A DNA stretch of 64,000 nucleotides from Victivallis vadensis (GCF_003096415.1 NZ_QEKH01000021.1:26163-90162); one strand, 5' to 3'. Counted from the first letter of the stretch, positions 20,301 to 28,257 are shown. The notes: generated by a model from the sequence alone, not told the origin. Numbers and translations: made by a program.

Positions 20301-20498
20301 CTTGATGGTGCCGGCCAGCAAATGGCCGTAGTGGGGCAGGCCGGTCGCAAACGGGGGGCCGTCGTAGAACACGAATTCGTCGCCGCCCCTGCGCTGCTCC
20401 AGCGATTTTTCAAAGATGCCGGACTCCTGCCAGAATTTCAGGATTTCGGTTTCCAGCTCCGGAAAGGTAACCTGGTTGGAGATGTTTTGAAACGCCAT
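17373..20498 (-). CDS. ileS: isoleucyl-tRNA synthetase, type 2 (eukaryote-like)
   Basis: 1041 residues. Class I synthetase charging tRNA-Ile in the cytoplasm. The HIGH box is PHYGHLLAG within YDGPPFATGLPHYGHLLAG and the KMSKR loop is GQKMSKRLRNYPDP. The CP1 editing insert lies between about residues 190 and 400, followed by the anticodon-binding helical domain and a C-terminal extension. Sequence style around the HIGH motif and RRFGWDCHGLPVE is that of the IleRS2 type, which in other bacteria is insensitive to mupirocin; that property is inferred only. GGAGAAG lies just before the ATG. It follows the symporter stop by about 20 nt and precedes apbE by 1 nt. Confidence 0.95.
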   Translation of the reverse strand: MAFQNISNQVTFPELETEILKFWQESGIFEKSLEQRRGGDEFVFYDGPPFATGLPHYGHLLAGTIKDVVPRYQTMRGKYVERRFGWDCHGLPVENEMEKQLNLSSKRDIEAYGIDKFNEACRSIVLRYTSEWEKIVNRMGRWVDFRNGYRTMDRSFMESIWWVFKNLWDQGLVYEGYKILPYCPRCATPLSNFEANQGYKDVVDPAITIRFKVKGEENTYFLAWTTTPWTLPSNLALTVGPDIDYVKIKDGGDFYIMAAARVGAYYKEAPEVVWQGKGAELVGRRYEPLFPYFENLAEQGAFQVLSAGFVSTEDGTGIVHTAPGFGEDDNAVCKAAGLPEVCPIDGECRFTAEVPDYQGRPVKSVDKDIMQRLKDEGKLVHRGQIKHSYPHCWRDDGPLIYRAISTWFVKVEAIKEKMVENNQSINWVPAHLRDGRFGKWLENARDWAISRNRYWGTPLPIWRNDEGEVIVVGSAGELEQLTGRKIDDLHKHFMDKIEIPSPTGKSPLKRVPEVFDCWFESGSMPYAQQHYPFENKRHFEENFPADFIAEGLDQTRGWFYTLVVLATALFDRPPFKNVVVNGLVLAENGQKMSKRLRNYPDPMVVVNTYGADAVRLFMLGSQVVRAEDLKFSEAGVKEVLRGIMIPMWNALAFFTTYANVDHYNPGRGEVKPPAHASNVLDRWILSSASQMVEEIRGELDAYNLQKAANRFSRFIDDLTNWYIRRSRRRFWKSSDDADKQEAYATLHYVLLTFAKTAAPFIPFTTEAIYRALRTEEMPESVHLCDYPEPADCRDEYLERQMALTMSAVSQGRFLRTAHNLKVRQPLARAVLVAANAEARRMLEDTAWIIAEELNVKNVEFSDDEEALVHRSCKANFKALGSRLGKNMKAAAAVIAAFSGREIGEILAGKSASVTLPDGSTAEIGADDLIIQREEKAGLVASSENGVTIALATELTPELEQEGFARELVSRIQNIRKELMFEVTDRIAVKYRVPAEWEAAVRNFHSYISDETLAVELAAGTGDNEQELDVNGAACFVSVVKA

Positions 20499-20519
20499 AT
20501 TCTTCTCCGTATCGTTATA

Positions 20520-22190
20520 TTATTTGAAACAATGGTTCAGGTGCTGTTCGGGCAGCTTCGCGGTCAGGCGGCTGACGACCAGCAGCGCCGCCAGCGACAG
20601 CGGCAGCGAATAGACGAACGTGTCCACATAGGGCCACGGAAACGTGCCGATCAGCTCGGACTTTCCGAACAGCGCCCGGCAAAGCCCCAGCGCCGCCGAC
20701 TCCTTGCGGTGCAGGAAAAAGAGCCCGAAAAGGCTCACGCCGACGCCGACCGAAATGCTCGCCCAGACTCCCGCCCGCGTCGTGCCGCGCCAGTAGAGTG
20801 CCGCCGCGTAGGAGGGCAGGAACGACGCCGCGCAGACGCCGAAAAAGATCGCGGTGCCGCGCGCGATGATGCCCGGCGGCAGCACGATCCCGAGAATCAC
20901 GCTGACCGCGATGCCGAACACCACCCCGAGCCGGGTGATCAGCGTACTGTCCCCCTGCTTCTTCGTCAGGTTGCGGAACAGGTCGTGGCCGATCGCCGAA
21001 CCGGTCACATGGAACAGCGAACTCAGCGTCGACATCGCCGCCGACAGCAGCGTCAGCGAGAACAAATACAGGATCACCGGCGGCAGCGCCTCGCGGATGA
21101 ACATCGGGATGATCAAATCGGGGTTGCCGCCCGCCGCCTCGATCGAAAGTTTCCCCTGAATCCCGTCCGCAATGCCGTGGCCGGTGTAGTAAAAGAATAC
21201 ATTCGAGAGCGCCCCGACCATATAGGCCGAACCGACCGTGAACAGGATGAACACCGAGCCGATCAGCACCGCCCGGTTCAGTTCCCGGCTGCTTTTAACC
21301 GTCATGAAGCGCACCGCCAGCTGCGGCTGCGCCAGCGCGCCGATGCCGACGCCGAGCATCAGGCTCGACACCAGCGTCCACCACCAGACCGAGTTGAAGC
21401 GCGGCATGCAGGTCCATCCCTGATGGCCGAGCGCCGCCTCCTGCGGCAGCCGCTCCGCCACCAGCGGGGCCATGTCGGTCAGCGCCTGATGGGCGGTGGT
21501 GATCCCGCCGAGCTTCCAGTAACACATCACCAGCAGCGAAAGCATTCCGACGATCATCACGGTCCCCATCAGCGCGTCGACATACATCACACCTTTAAGC
21601 CCGCCGAAAACCACGTAGAACGCGACCACCACCGCGAACACCCCGAGCGCCCAGCCGTAATCGACCATCATCACCTCCTGCAGGAAACGGGCGCCGCCGA
21701 TCAGCACCACGCTCGAATAGAGCGGCATGAACAGGAAAATGATCAGTGCGAGAAATATTTTCAGCCCGCGGGACTGAAACCGGTTTCCCATGAACTCCGG
21801 GAAGGTGTGGGCGTCCAGCGCCAGCCCCATGCGGCGGGTGCGGCGCCCGAAAAAGATGAAAGCGCCTACGATGCCGATCGCGATGTTCATGAAAACCAGC
21901 CACATCAGCCCCATGCCGAACTGCCCGGCGATCCCGCCGAAGCCGACCAGCGCCGAGGTGCTGATGAACGCCGCGCCGTAGCTCATCGCCATCACGAAGG
22001 GGTTGACCGAACGCCCGGCCAGCAGATAATCCTGACTGCCTCTGGTCTTGCGGAACCCCCGGTAGCCGAGATAGCCGATGCCCAGCATGTAAATTGCGAT
22101 CAGCGCCCCCAGCACGAGTGTATTCATGCCGCTGTCCGGATTCGCATGAACCGCGGCGGCTGCGGGAGAGAGCATCGATAACAGTTCCAT
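20520..22190 (-). CDS. sodium:solute symporter (SSS family)
   Basis: 556 residues with about 13-14 membrane segments, for sodium-coupled uptake of a small solute that cannot be named. Family landmarks are the N-terminal SQDYLLAGRSVNPFVMAMSYGAAFISTSALVGFGG and a later LSAAMSTLSSLFHVTGSAIGHDL, equivalent to the sodium-site segment. ATG at 22190 has AAGGA at 22197-22201 and is preferred over an upstream TTG. It lies 15 nt after the small membrane protein at 22206-22391, which has the look of its accessory subunit, and upstream of ileS. Confidence 0.88.
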   Translation of the reverse strand: MELLSMLSPAAAAVHANPDSGMNTLVLGALIAIYMLGIGYLGYRGFRKTRGSQDYLLAGRSVNPFVMAMSYGAAFISTSALVGFGGIAGQFGMGLMWLVFMNIAIGIVGAFIFFGRRTRRMGLALDAHTFPEFMGNRFQSRGLKIFLALIIFLFMPLYSSVVLIGGARFLQEVMMVDYGWALGVFAVVVAFYVVFGGLKGVMYVDALMGTVMIVGMLSLLVMCYWKLGGITTAHQALTDMAPLVAERLPQEAALGHQGWTCMPRFNSVWWWTLVSSLMLGVGIGALAQPQLAVRFMTVKSSRELNRAVLIGSVFILFTVGSAYMVGALSNVFFYYTGHGIADGIQGKLSIEAAGGNPDLIIPMFIREALPPVILYLFSLTLLSAAMSTLSSLFHVTGSAIGHDLFRNLTKKQGDSTLITRLGVVFGIAVSVILGIVLPPGIIARGTAIFFGVCAASFLPSYAAALYWRGTTRAGVWASISVGVGVSLFGLFFLHRKESAALGLCRALFGKSELIGTFPWPYVDTFVYSLPLSLAALLVVSRLTAKLPEQHLNHCFK

Positions 22191-22205
22191 TATCGTTCCT
22201 TGCAA

Positions 22206-22391
22206 TTACCGATTGTGTTTCTTCTTTTTCCGGCGTCTCCGGGCGGCGGCGCGCCTGCGCTTCCGGCGCCGCACTTCCCCGTCGGAATCTCCGGAATTCC
22301 AGTTGACCGCGCCGTAGATCACGCCGATCACGGTAATGCCGATACAGGCGATCAGCGCCGCGGCGGTCTGTCCGTCACCGAGTCCAAGCAT
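22206..22391 (-). CDS. symporter small accessory protein
   Basis: 61 residues: MLGLGDGQTAAALIACIGI leads into a single membrane helix ending IYGAVNWN, then a short acidic linker and a long Arg/Lys tail. The MLGLGD...YG-x-NWN pattern is the one of small proteins encoded just upstream of SSS-family symporters in many anaerobes. The basic tail is unusually long and should lie in the cytoplasm, possibly near lipid head groups. GGAGGAAAGGGA precedes the ATG. The next gene is the symporter, 15 nt downstream. Confidence 0.75.
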   Translation of the reverse strand: MLGLGDGQTAAALIACIGITVIGVIYGAVNWNSGDSDGEVRRRKRRRAAARRRRKKKKHNR

Positions 22392-22412
22392 AGTTCAGTC
22401 CCTTTCCTCCCG

Positions 22413-22449
22413 GAAAAAACGAAAAGCGGACGAGAAAGACCTCGTCCGC
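22413..22449 (-). terminator. Rho-independent terminator after rpmB
   Basis: Minus strand GCGGACGAG pairs with CTCGTCCGC (9 bp, 6-nt loop), followed by TTTTCGTTTTTT. It separates rpmB from the symporter operon, although no promoter was recognised between the two. Confidence 0.88.
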
Positions 22450-22478
22450 CAATCCAACTTCCGAATCTCCGGCGCAGC

Positions 22479-22706
22479 TTACGCCTTGGTGAAGTTGCCG
22501 GTACGAATGCAGCGAACGCACATCTTGACCGTCTTGACCGTGCCGCCTTCGTTAATTCGAACATTCTGGAGGTTCGCTTCGAACGTACGCTTCACGTTCT
22601 TCACCACGTGCATACCGATGCCGCCGGCCTTCTTGGCCAAACCCTTGCGGGTGATGCAGCCGCCGTGGGCCTTGCCCTTGCCGCACATTTCACAAAACTT
22701 GCTCAT
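22479..22706 (-). CDS. rpmB: 50S ribosomal protein L28
   Basis: 75 residues, the length of L28 with zinc-ribbon cysteines. CEMCGKG near residue 5 and CVRCIRTGNF near the end supply two CxxC pairs expected to bind zinc. It starts MSKFCEMCGKGKAHG and carries KRTFEANLQNVRI, typical of L28. It follows the tRNA-Lys gene by about 80 nt on the same strand and has its own terminator. Confidence 0.95.
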   Translation of the reverse strand: MSKFCEMCGKGKAHGGCITRKGLAKKAGGIGMHVVKNVKRTFEANLQNVRINEGGTVKTVKMCVRCIRTGNFTKA

Positions 22707-22785
22707 TTTGTCCCTCGTTTCTCCCGATGCAGCGCCGCTGAACCGGAGACTTTATGTTAAACTCAACCAAATATGTCTGAAAAAA

Positions 22786-22861
22786 TGGTGAGATGACCGG
22801 GACTCGAACCCGGGACCACCGCCTTAAAAGGGCGATGCTCTACCGACTGAGCTATCATCCC
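22786..22861 (-). tRNA. tRNA-Lys (anticodon TTT)
   Basis: On the minus strand a 76-nt cloverleaf includes an encoded CCA. The acceptor GGGATGA pairs with TCATCTC with one G-U, the D-loop is AGCTCAGTCGGTAGAGC, the anticodon loop is CTTTTAA, and the T-arm is CCGGGTTCGAGTCCCGG. Confidence 0.95.
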
Positions 22862-22992
22862 ACCTGATAAAACCTGATGACAACGAGTTATTAAAATAAT
22901 GCCGATTCCGCATTTTTCAAATCAAAAAGCAGCCATTTTTACAAAAAAAACGGGTTTTAAACCAAAACGAAAAAAATTTCACCCTCGCCCCC

Positions 22993-23020
22993 TTGACTTT
23001 AATCAAGTTAGATATATAGT
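22993..23020 (+). promoter_or_regulatory. putative promoter of the OYE-family gene
   Basis: TTGACT (22993-22998), 16 nt, TATAGT (23015-23020). It leaves a leader of about 165 nt before the ATG at 23193. Apart from this site, the 22862-23192 gap is A/T-rich and shows no gene. Confidence 0.45.
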
Positions 23021-23192
23021 GAATATCAGAAAGCAGGTCAATCTCGGAACAATTTAAGCATCGGGCTCTCTTTTGAGCTTATTGTACATTTGTCTACGCG
23101 AGAATATAAAGCCTGCTTTCTTTTTTGTATCCGCCTCCGACGGCCCTCCGGCCGGTACGGCCCCCTTGAGTTATGAAGAGGAGAGAGGTCTT

Positions 23193-24275
23193 ATGTCTGA
23201 ATCACTGTTTGCGCCGGTCACGATCAACCGGCTCGTGCTGCCGAACCGCTTCGTCCGCTCCGCCACCCATGAAGGGCTGTGCGGCGAGGACGGCCTGTAC
23301 ACTCCCGTGCTGACCGAAAAGCTCACGGAACTCGCCCGGGGCGGCATCGGGCTGATCATCTCCGGCCACGCCTTCGTCTCCCCCGGAGGCCGGGCCGGAC
23401 GCAACCAGGCCGCCGCCGGAAGGGACGAATGCGTCGTCCCGTGGGAACACGCGCTCGAACAGATTCACGCCGCAGGCGGCAGAATCGCGCTGCAGCTCGC
23501 CCACGCCGGCGGGCTCGCCGCCGACGCCGAAACCGCCGCAGGGCCGTCGCCGTTTGCAGCCGGAACCCAACGCCCGCCATGCCGCGAGCTGACATTATCC
23601 AGCATCGCGGAACTGGTCGATCTTTTCACCTCCGCCGCCGTCCGCGCCCATGAAGCCGGATTCGACGCCGTCGAGGTCCACGCCGCTCACGGCTATTTGC
23701 TCAGTCAGTTCCTCTCCCCGGTCTATAACAAACGTACCGACCGGTACGGCGGCGAGCTCGCCAACCGTGCCCGGCTGCTCTATGAAATCGTCTCCTCCAT
23801 CCGCAACGCCGTCGGCGGCGACTTTCCAATCCTGGTCAAGATCAATTCCGACGACTTCGCCGACGGCGGCTTCACCGCCGCCGAATGCGGCAGCGTGTGC
23901 GAAGAACTTCAGGAACGCGGCGTGGACGCGATCGAACTCTCCGGCGGCATCCCCGCCTCCCGTCCCGGCTTCGGCAGCCTCCGAAACGCCGGAGAACCTC
24001 CCTATTATCGCGAAATCGCCCGCAAAATCCGCAACCGGATCGACATTCCGGTCATTCTCGTCGGCGGCTTCACCCGGTTTGAAACCTGCAACGCGGCGCT
24101 CCACGACGGCTGCGCCGACCTGATCGCCCTGTCACGCCCCCTGATCCGCGAACCCGAACTGATCGAACGCTGGCGCTCCGGCGACCTCCGCCCGGCGGCC
24201 TGCGTCCGGTGCAACGGCTGCTTCCGCCCGATTCTCGTCGGACGCGGCTTCCGCTGCCCCGTCGCCACCCGGTAA
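23193..24275 (+). CDS. Old Yellow Enzyme family NADH:flavin oxidoreductase
   Basis: 360 residues, a single TIM-barrel binding FMN, without the C-terminal FAD/NAD domains of the long enoate reductases. Landmarks are LFAPVTINRLVLPNRFVRSATHE at the start, ALQLAHAGG, FDAVEVHAAHGYLLSQFLSP with the substrate/FMN histidine, KRTDRYGGELANR, and the FMN phosphate loop ILVGGFTRFE. The end CVRCNGCF holds cysteines also found in 2,4-dienoyl-CoA reductase-like members. The ATG at 23193 follows GAGAGAGG. Substrate unknown; it probably reduces an activated C=C bond. It stands alone between the tRNA locus and a repeat cluster. Confidence 0.88.
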   Translation: MSESLFAPVTINRLVLPNRFVRSATHEGLCGEDGLYTPVLTEKLTELARGGIGLIISGHAFVSPGGRAGRNQAAAGRDECVVPWEHALEQIHAAGGRIALQLAHAGGLAADAETAAGPSPFAAGTQRPPCRELTLSSIAELVDLFTSAAVRAHEAGFDAVEVHAAHGYLLSQFLSPVYNKRTDRYGGELANRARLLYEIVSSIRNAVGGDFPILVKINSDDFADGGFTAAECGSVCEELQERGVDAIELSGGIPASRPGFGSLRNAGEPPYYREIARKIRNRIDIPVILVGGFTRFETCNAALHDGCADLIALSRPLIREPELIERWRSGDLRPAACVRCNGCFRPILVGRGFRCPVATR

Positions 24276-24320
24276 CGGGAGATGCCTCCTGCGGTCCGGT
24301 GCGTTGCCCCGGAACCCCAC

Positions 24321-24720
24321 CGGCGGCAAGGTGCCGCGGCCGGGTGCGCACGCCAATGCCCCAACGGGGGGCGTGCGGTGGCTGGTACAGGCGAGCTTTG
24401 GTTGGTCTCCATTACCATTTATGCGGCGCACAACAAGCGCGGTCAGCGCCACGGCGGCAAGGTGCCGCGGCCGGGTGCGCACGCCAATGCCCCAACGGGG
24501 GGCGTGCGGGCCGCCGGTACAGGCAAAGTATTGGTTGGTTCTCCATGGCCATTTATACGGCGCACAACAAGCGCGGTCAGCGCCGCGGCGGCAAGGTGCC
24601 GCGGCCGGGTGCGCACGCCAATACCCCAACGGGGGGCGTGCGGGCTGCCGGTACAGGCAGGCCTTGGTCGGTCGGCAAAGCCATTTACGAGGCGCACAAA
24701 TAAGGCCACATCGCCGTTTA
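24321..24720 (+). repeat. three tandem 131-134 bp GC-rich repeats
   Basis: Units start at 24321, 24452 and 24586 with CGGCGGCAAGGTGCCG. Each contains a long hairpin (CGCACGCC/GGCGTGCG with inner CCCC/GGGG), then a GGTACAGGC stretch and GCGGCGCACAACAAGCGCGG. The last unit ends where the candidate RNA at 24722 begins with the same GGCGCACAACAAGCGCGG box. Partial copies occur at 50431-50560. No convincing protein is encoded. Confidence 0.75.
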
Positions 24721-24721
24721 C

Positions 24722-25156
24722 GCGGCGCACAACAAGCGCGGTTAGCGCCGCGAACGAATGTGAGGGAATTACTTGCCTTTGGCAAGTAACGAGGAACGGT
24801 AGTGACGAAGCCGAACGTAGAGAGCGAAGCCCCTCCGGCGTAGTGAGCGCAGCGAACGTTGAGGAGTTGGCCGCCGCAGGCGGACAAGTAAGCGGCGAAG
24901 CCGCGCCCGCGAGCGGAAGTGCATCACAAGTCCACGTGAGTCTAAGTCCGGACGGGGAGGTCCGGAGGGCGCAACCGGGCCCTCCGGAGCCATCCGCAGG
25001 CCGGAGGTGCGGTGCTTACTACCCTCCGGGCAGCCCCGCCTGTTCTTGCGCTCAAAAGTTGTTACCCTCCGGGCACCTTGCCTGTTCTTGATGCAATGCA
25101 AAGCCGAGTATAAAACTCACGTGCGACTTGAAAACGGAGATGAATCTCCGTACTCC
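24722..25156 (+). ncRNA. candidate structured RNA element, copy A
   Basis: About 435 nt with consecutive hairpins shared with copy B at 50591-50977. They are GCGGCGC/GCGCCGC (24722/24745), TTACTTGCC/GGCAAGTAA (24769/24781), CCGCC/GGCGG (24871/24879), GCGGC/GCCGC (24892/24900), TCCGGAGGGC/GCCCTCCGGA (24961/24979), CCGCA/TGCGG, and ACGGAGAT/ATCTCCGT (25134/25144). Stems 2 and 3 differ in sequence from copy B yet remain fully paired. An open frame crosses it, but the stem changes alter amino acids while preserving pairing. The strand is inferred from a G-U pair in copy B. From 25157 to the terminator at 25224 there are only short repeats of a CAAAGACGCTT motif. Confidence 0.55.
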
Positions 25157-25223
25157 AAAGACGCTTCGCGTCGCAGGAGCAAGCCCAAAGACAGCACACT
25201 CCAAAGACGCTTTGTATCCACCA

Positions 25224-25262
25224 TAATAAAAAAAGACCGGCTCCAAACGGAACCGGTCTTTT
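25224..25262 (-). terminator. bidirectional Rho-independent terminator after rplQ
   Basis: AAAAGACCGG (25231-25240) pairs with CCGGTCTTTT (25253-25262). The stem extends inward through GGTTCC/GGAGCC with one G-U, and on the minus strand it is followed by seven T. It ends the ribosomal operon and could also stop plus-strand transcripts from the candidate RNA. Confidence 0.88.
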
Positions 25263-25281
25263 CATAACAAGCAAAAACAGC

Positions 25282-25779
25282 TTACTCAGCCTTCGGGGCT
25301 TCTTCAGCCTTGGCCTCGACCGCCGGAGCTTCTTCGGCCTTCACTTCAGCCTTCGGGGCTTCTTCGGCTTTGGCTTTCTTCGGGGCAACCTTGGCTTCCT
25401 TCTTCGGGGCTTCCTCGACGGCGGCGACTTCCACCAGCTGGAGGATGCACATTTCCGCGGCGTCGCCACGACGCTTGCCGAGCTTCAGGATGCGGGTATA
25501 ACCGCCGTTGCGGCCTTCATATCCCGGAGCGATTTCATCAAACAACTTCTTCACCGCACCCTTGTCGCGCAGTTTGGAAACCGCGAGACGGCGACGATGC
25601 AGATCGCCTTTTTTGCCGATGGTGATCAGACGCTCGGCGAAACTGCGGGCGGCTTTGGCCTTGACGACGGTGGTCTGGATCGAGCCGTGCTCGAAGAGGC
25701 TGCTGACCATATTCGCGAGCATCGAACGACGATGCGCGCTGGACCGACCGACCTTGAAAGTGTCTACTCTGTGACGCAT
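25282..25779 (-). CDS. rplQ: 50S ribosomal protein L17 with acidic/basic tail
   Basis: 165 residues. The first about 115 match L17 (MRHRVDTFKVGRSSAHRRSM, SSLFEHGSIQTT, YTRILKLGKRRGDAAEM). The remaining 50 are a low-complexity tail made of repeated EEAPK, AEEAP and VEAKAEEAP blocks, absent in E. coli L17 (127 residues). The tail is probably disordered and surface exposed. It begins 2 nt after the rpoA stop and is the last gene of the operon. Confidence 0.95.
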   Translation of the reverse strand: MRHRVDTFKVGRSSAHRRSMLANMVSSLFEHGSIQTTVVKAKAARSFAERLITIGKKGDLHRRRLAVSKLRDKGAVKKLFDEIAPGYEGRNGGYTRILKLGKRRGDAAEMCILQLVEVAAVEEAPKKEAKVAPKKAKAEEAPKAEVKAEEAPAVEAKAEEAPKAE

Positions 25780-25781
25780 AA

Positions 25782-26798
25782 TTACTTAGTCTCCTCGACT
25801 TCGGAACGGACCCGCACCGATTCCGCTTCGAGAGCGGCCATCAGACGGTCACTGAAGCTCATGCCAAGCTCCAACCCGAGTTTTTCAATTTTTTCCTTGA
25901 TTTCATCCAGCGACTTCTTGCCGAAGTTCCGATATTTGAGCATCCGGCTCTCCGTCTTGGTGCAGAGCTCGCCGATCAGCTTGATGTTGGCGCTGTTGAG
26001 GCAGTTCATCGCCCGGACCGAAAGATCCAGAATTTCGACGTCGTGCGACAGGAGCTTGAACATCTTGGTCTCTTCTTCAGTCAGGACCACATCCTTCTCC
26101 ACCACCTGATTGCCCATGAAAGGCTGCAGATGGTCACGGAGAATCCGGGCGGCCTCTTCCAGCGCATTCTGCGGGGAGATGCGGCCGTCGGTCCAGATCT
26201 CGAGTTCGAGACTGTCCATTTCGGTCTCTTCGCCCACGCGGGCGGCGCCGACCTGGTAGTTGACACGGGTCACGGGGCTGAACAGGCAGTCCACCGGGAT
26301 CGTGCCGATCGAACGCGGCGCGGTGTTCTTTTCAGCCGGGAGATATCCCTTGCCTTTGATCACTTCGATTTCCGCGCGAAACGGCAGGGATTTATCCAGC
26401 GTGCAGATCACCTGATCGGGATTCAGCACTTCGACCGTACTGTCGCAGACGATATCCGCCGCGGTGACCTTGCCTGCCTTGTCCTTGCGAATTTCCAGCG
26501 TTTTCGGACCCTCGGCGTGCAGATTCAGCCGCACGCACTTGAGGTTGAGGACGATTTCAGTCACATCCTCGACCACATTGTCCAACGAGTCAAACTCGTG
26601 TTTCGCGCCGTCAATTCGAACCGAACAAATAGCCGCGCCTTCCAACGAAGACAACAACACCCGGCGCAGCGAATTGCCCAGCGTATGACCGAAGCCGCTC
26701 TGAAACGGAGCCGCGATGAATTTCGCATAGGTTTCGGTCACGGTCGCATCGTCAACGACGATCGACTTGGGCATCGGAAAACCGATTGCAGCAGTCAT
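25782..26798 (-). CDS. rpoA: RNA polymerase alpha subunit
   Basis: 338 residues, normal length. The N-terminal dimerisation domain contains PFQSGFGHTLGNSLRRVLLSSLEGAA. The C-terminal domain has LDLSVRAMNCLNSANIKLIGELC and the helix-hairpin-helix RNFGKKSLDEIKEKI that contacts UP-element DNA. GGAGG precedes the ATG. It lies between rpsK and rplQ with no rpsD, an order also found in Bacillus and Chlamydia. Confidence 0.97.
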   Translation of the reverse strand: MTAAIGFPMPKSIVVDDATVTETYAKFIAAPFQSGFGHTLGNSLRRVLLSSLEGAAICSVRIDGAKHEFDSLDNVVEDVTEIVLNLKCVRLNLHAEGPKTLEIRKDKAGKVTAADIVCDSTVEVLNPDQVICTLDKSLPFRAEIEVIKGKGYLPAEKNTAPRSIGTIPVDCLFSPVTRVNYQVGAARVGEETEMDSLELEIWTDGRISPQNALEEAARILRDHLQPFMGNQVVEKDVVLTEEETKMFKLLSHDVEILDLSVRAMNCLNSANIKLIGELCTKTESRMLKYRNFGKKSLDEIKEKIEKLGLELGMSFSDRLMAALEAESVRVRSEVEETK

Positions 26799-26958
26799 AT
26801 TTATCCTCCAAATTGATTATGCTTTTCAGCACTCTTTCAACATAAGCTCTCCGGAAAACTTCCGGCTTCTTAAGCGGCGGCCGTTCGATTCTTCACGCGG
26901 CCGATCCGCACTTCAAATCCTGGCCGGTACGCCGGAAGCTCCACCCGAATTGGTCGGG

Positions 26959-27405
26959 TCAGACCCGGCGGCGCTTCGGAGGACGGCAGCCGTTATGCGG
27001 AACCGGGGTGATATCCTTGATCGTGCTGATTTCCATCCCGGCGGCGGCGATGCCGCGGACCGCGGATTCACGACCGGCGCCCGGCCCCTTGATCCGGACT
27101 TCCACTTCCTTCATGCCGACCAGCTGCGCCTTCTTGGCGGCGTCGCCGGCGATCACCTGAGCCGCATACGCGGTGCTCTTGCGCGATCCCTTGAAACCGT
27201 TCTTGCCGCCGGTCGACCAACAGATCACGTTGCCGTGCAAATCAGTGAAAGTCACTTTGGTGTTGTTGAACGTGGCCAGCACATAAGCGATGCCGGACGG
27301 AACGTAACGCCCGGTCTTGCCGCGCTGCTTGACGACGGGTGCCGCAGCAGCCGCGCCTTCAGCCGGAACCTCGGCGACTTCGGTATTCTTAACTTCTTCT
27401 GCCAT
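26959..27405 (-). CDS. rpsK: 30S ribosomal protein S11
   Basis: 148 residues. Core S11 is clear from [26 protein letters not shown], through [16 protein letters not shown] and [13 protein letters not shown], to [19 protein letters not shown] 25-residue Ala/Glu-rich extension precedes the conserved part. The 160-bp gap to rpoA holds no gene. Part of the alpha operon. Confidence 0.96.
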   Translation of the reverse strand: MAEEVKNTEVAEVPAEGAAAAAPVVKQRGKTGRYVPSGIAYVLATFNNTKVTFTDLHGNVICWSTGGKNGFKGSRKSTAYAAQVIAGDAAKKAQLVGMKEVEVRIKGPGAGRESAVRGIAAAGMEISTIKDITPVPHNGCRPPKRRRV

Positions 27406-27503
27406 AATATTTCAATTCCTGATTAACCAATTATCAAACTCGATTCGTCCCGTTTCAGGCCGCCGCGGAATCCTCCGCATGCCTGAAATCCGCGGCCAGG
27501 CTC

Positions 27504-27899
27504 TTACGCCTTGGCCAGACGCCGCTGGGTTTTGTCGCGGATCGCGCCGATCGTAACCTTCTTGCCTTTGCGGGTACGGGCATTGGTCTTGGTGCGCTGG
27601 CCGCGAACCGGCAGGCTGCGGCGATGGCGGATGCCGCGATAGCAGTTGATCTGCTGCAGGCGGCGGATGTCAGCCGCCAGGGTACGGCGCAGGTCGCCCT
27701 CGACAAGGAGGTCGTCCTGAAGAATTTTGGTGATCGCACCGATCTGGTCCGGAGTAAGGTCCTTGGCTTTCAGGTCAGGATCGATACCGACTTTCTGAAT
27801 GATTTCCAGCGCTTTGGCCGGGCCGACGCCGTAAAGATAACGCAGCGAAAATTCGACGCGCTTGTTGCCCGGAATGTCAACACCAATAATACGAGGCAT
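27504..27899 (-). CDS. rpsM: 30S ribosomal protein S13
   Basis: 131 residues with the S13 landmarks MPRIIGVDIPGNKRV, LRYLYGVGPAKALEI, CYRGIRHRRSLPVRGQRTKTNARTRKG. AGGAAA lies before the ATG. It binds the head of the 30S subunit and contacts S19 and 23S rRNA. It follows rpmJ by about 40 nt. Confidence 0.97.
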   Translation of the reverse strand: MPRIIGVDIPGNKRVEFSLRYLYGVGPAKALEIIQKVGIDPDLKAKDLTPDQIGAITKILQDDLLVEGDLRRTLAADIRRLQQINCYRGIRHRRSLPVRGQRTKTNARTRKGKKVTIGAIRDKTQRRLAKA

Positions 27900-27940
27900 A
27901 TCTTGTTTCCTATTTCGTTAAAAATTGCCGTTCAGCCGTT

Positions 27941-28057
27941 TCAGCCCTGACGCTGCTTGTGGCGCGCGTCGCGGGAACAAATGACCCGGATCGTGCCGTT
28001 GCGTTTGACGATCTGGCAAAATTCGCATCTGCGTTTTACCGATGCTCTGACTTTCAT
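27941..28057 (-). CDS. rpmJ: 50S ribosomal protein L36
   Basis: A 38-residue frame starts [20 protein letters not shown] and ends [12 protein letters not shown] before a TGA at 27941-27943. It has the CxxC zinc pair and the downstream Cys and His of zinc-binding L36. AGGTGAGG lies upstream of the ATG. It is the first gene of the alpha operon here. Confidence 0.95.
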   Translation of the reverse strand: MKVRASVKRRCEFCQIVKRNGTIRVICSRDARHKQRQG

Positions 28058-28257
28058 AACTTACCTCACCTTGCTTTTTCGAAGCCGTTTTCCACAGAAG
28101 CACAAAAACCCAAATCAAGCGTCGATCATCCCTTTCGCAACAATCTGCGAAATCCAATGGACCCAAAGCAACTCCTGATTTGAGACATTTGCGAGTCACG
28201 CCGTCACGAGCGGTGGAAAGGCGATATGAAGACGCTCCCGCATAATTTTGATTTAAT

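Noticed and set aside
16992-22181. 1729-codon open frame on the plus strand opposite ileS and the symporter
   Set aside because: It is the antisense shadow of well-supported genes, caused by G/C-rich codons. Its product is His/Arg/Gln-rich and resembles no family. The same applies to the long frames opposite 10156-14088, 34844-36298, 38310-40169, 47511-50201 and 60929-63220.
24321-24720. CRISPR-like array
   Set aside because: Only three units of 131-134 bp, repeated along their whole length without unique spacers, and no cas genes.
24282-25091. Possible protein across the repeat and candidate RNA (and a similar frame at 50629-50868)
   Set aside because: The peptides are alike, but differences in stem 3 change amino acids (AAAGG against AGAAR) while keeping base pairs. 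Composition is low-complexity and no reliable ribosome site is seen.
25121-25130. GTGCGAC as a group II intron 5' end
   Set aside because: No domain V hairpin, maturase or reverse transcriptase is present downstream in either copy.
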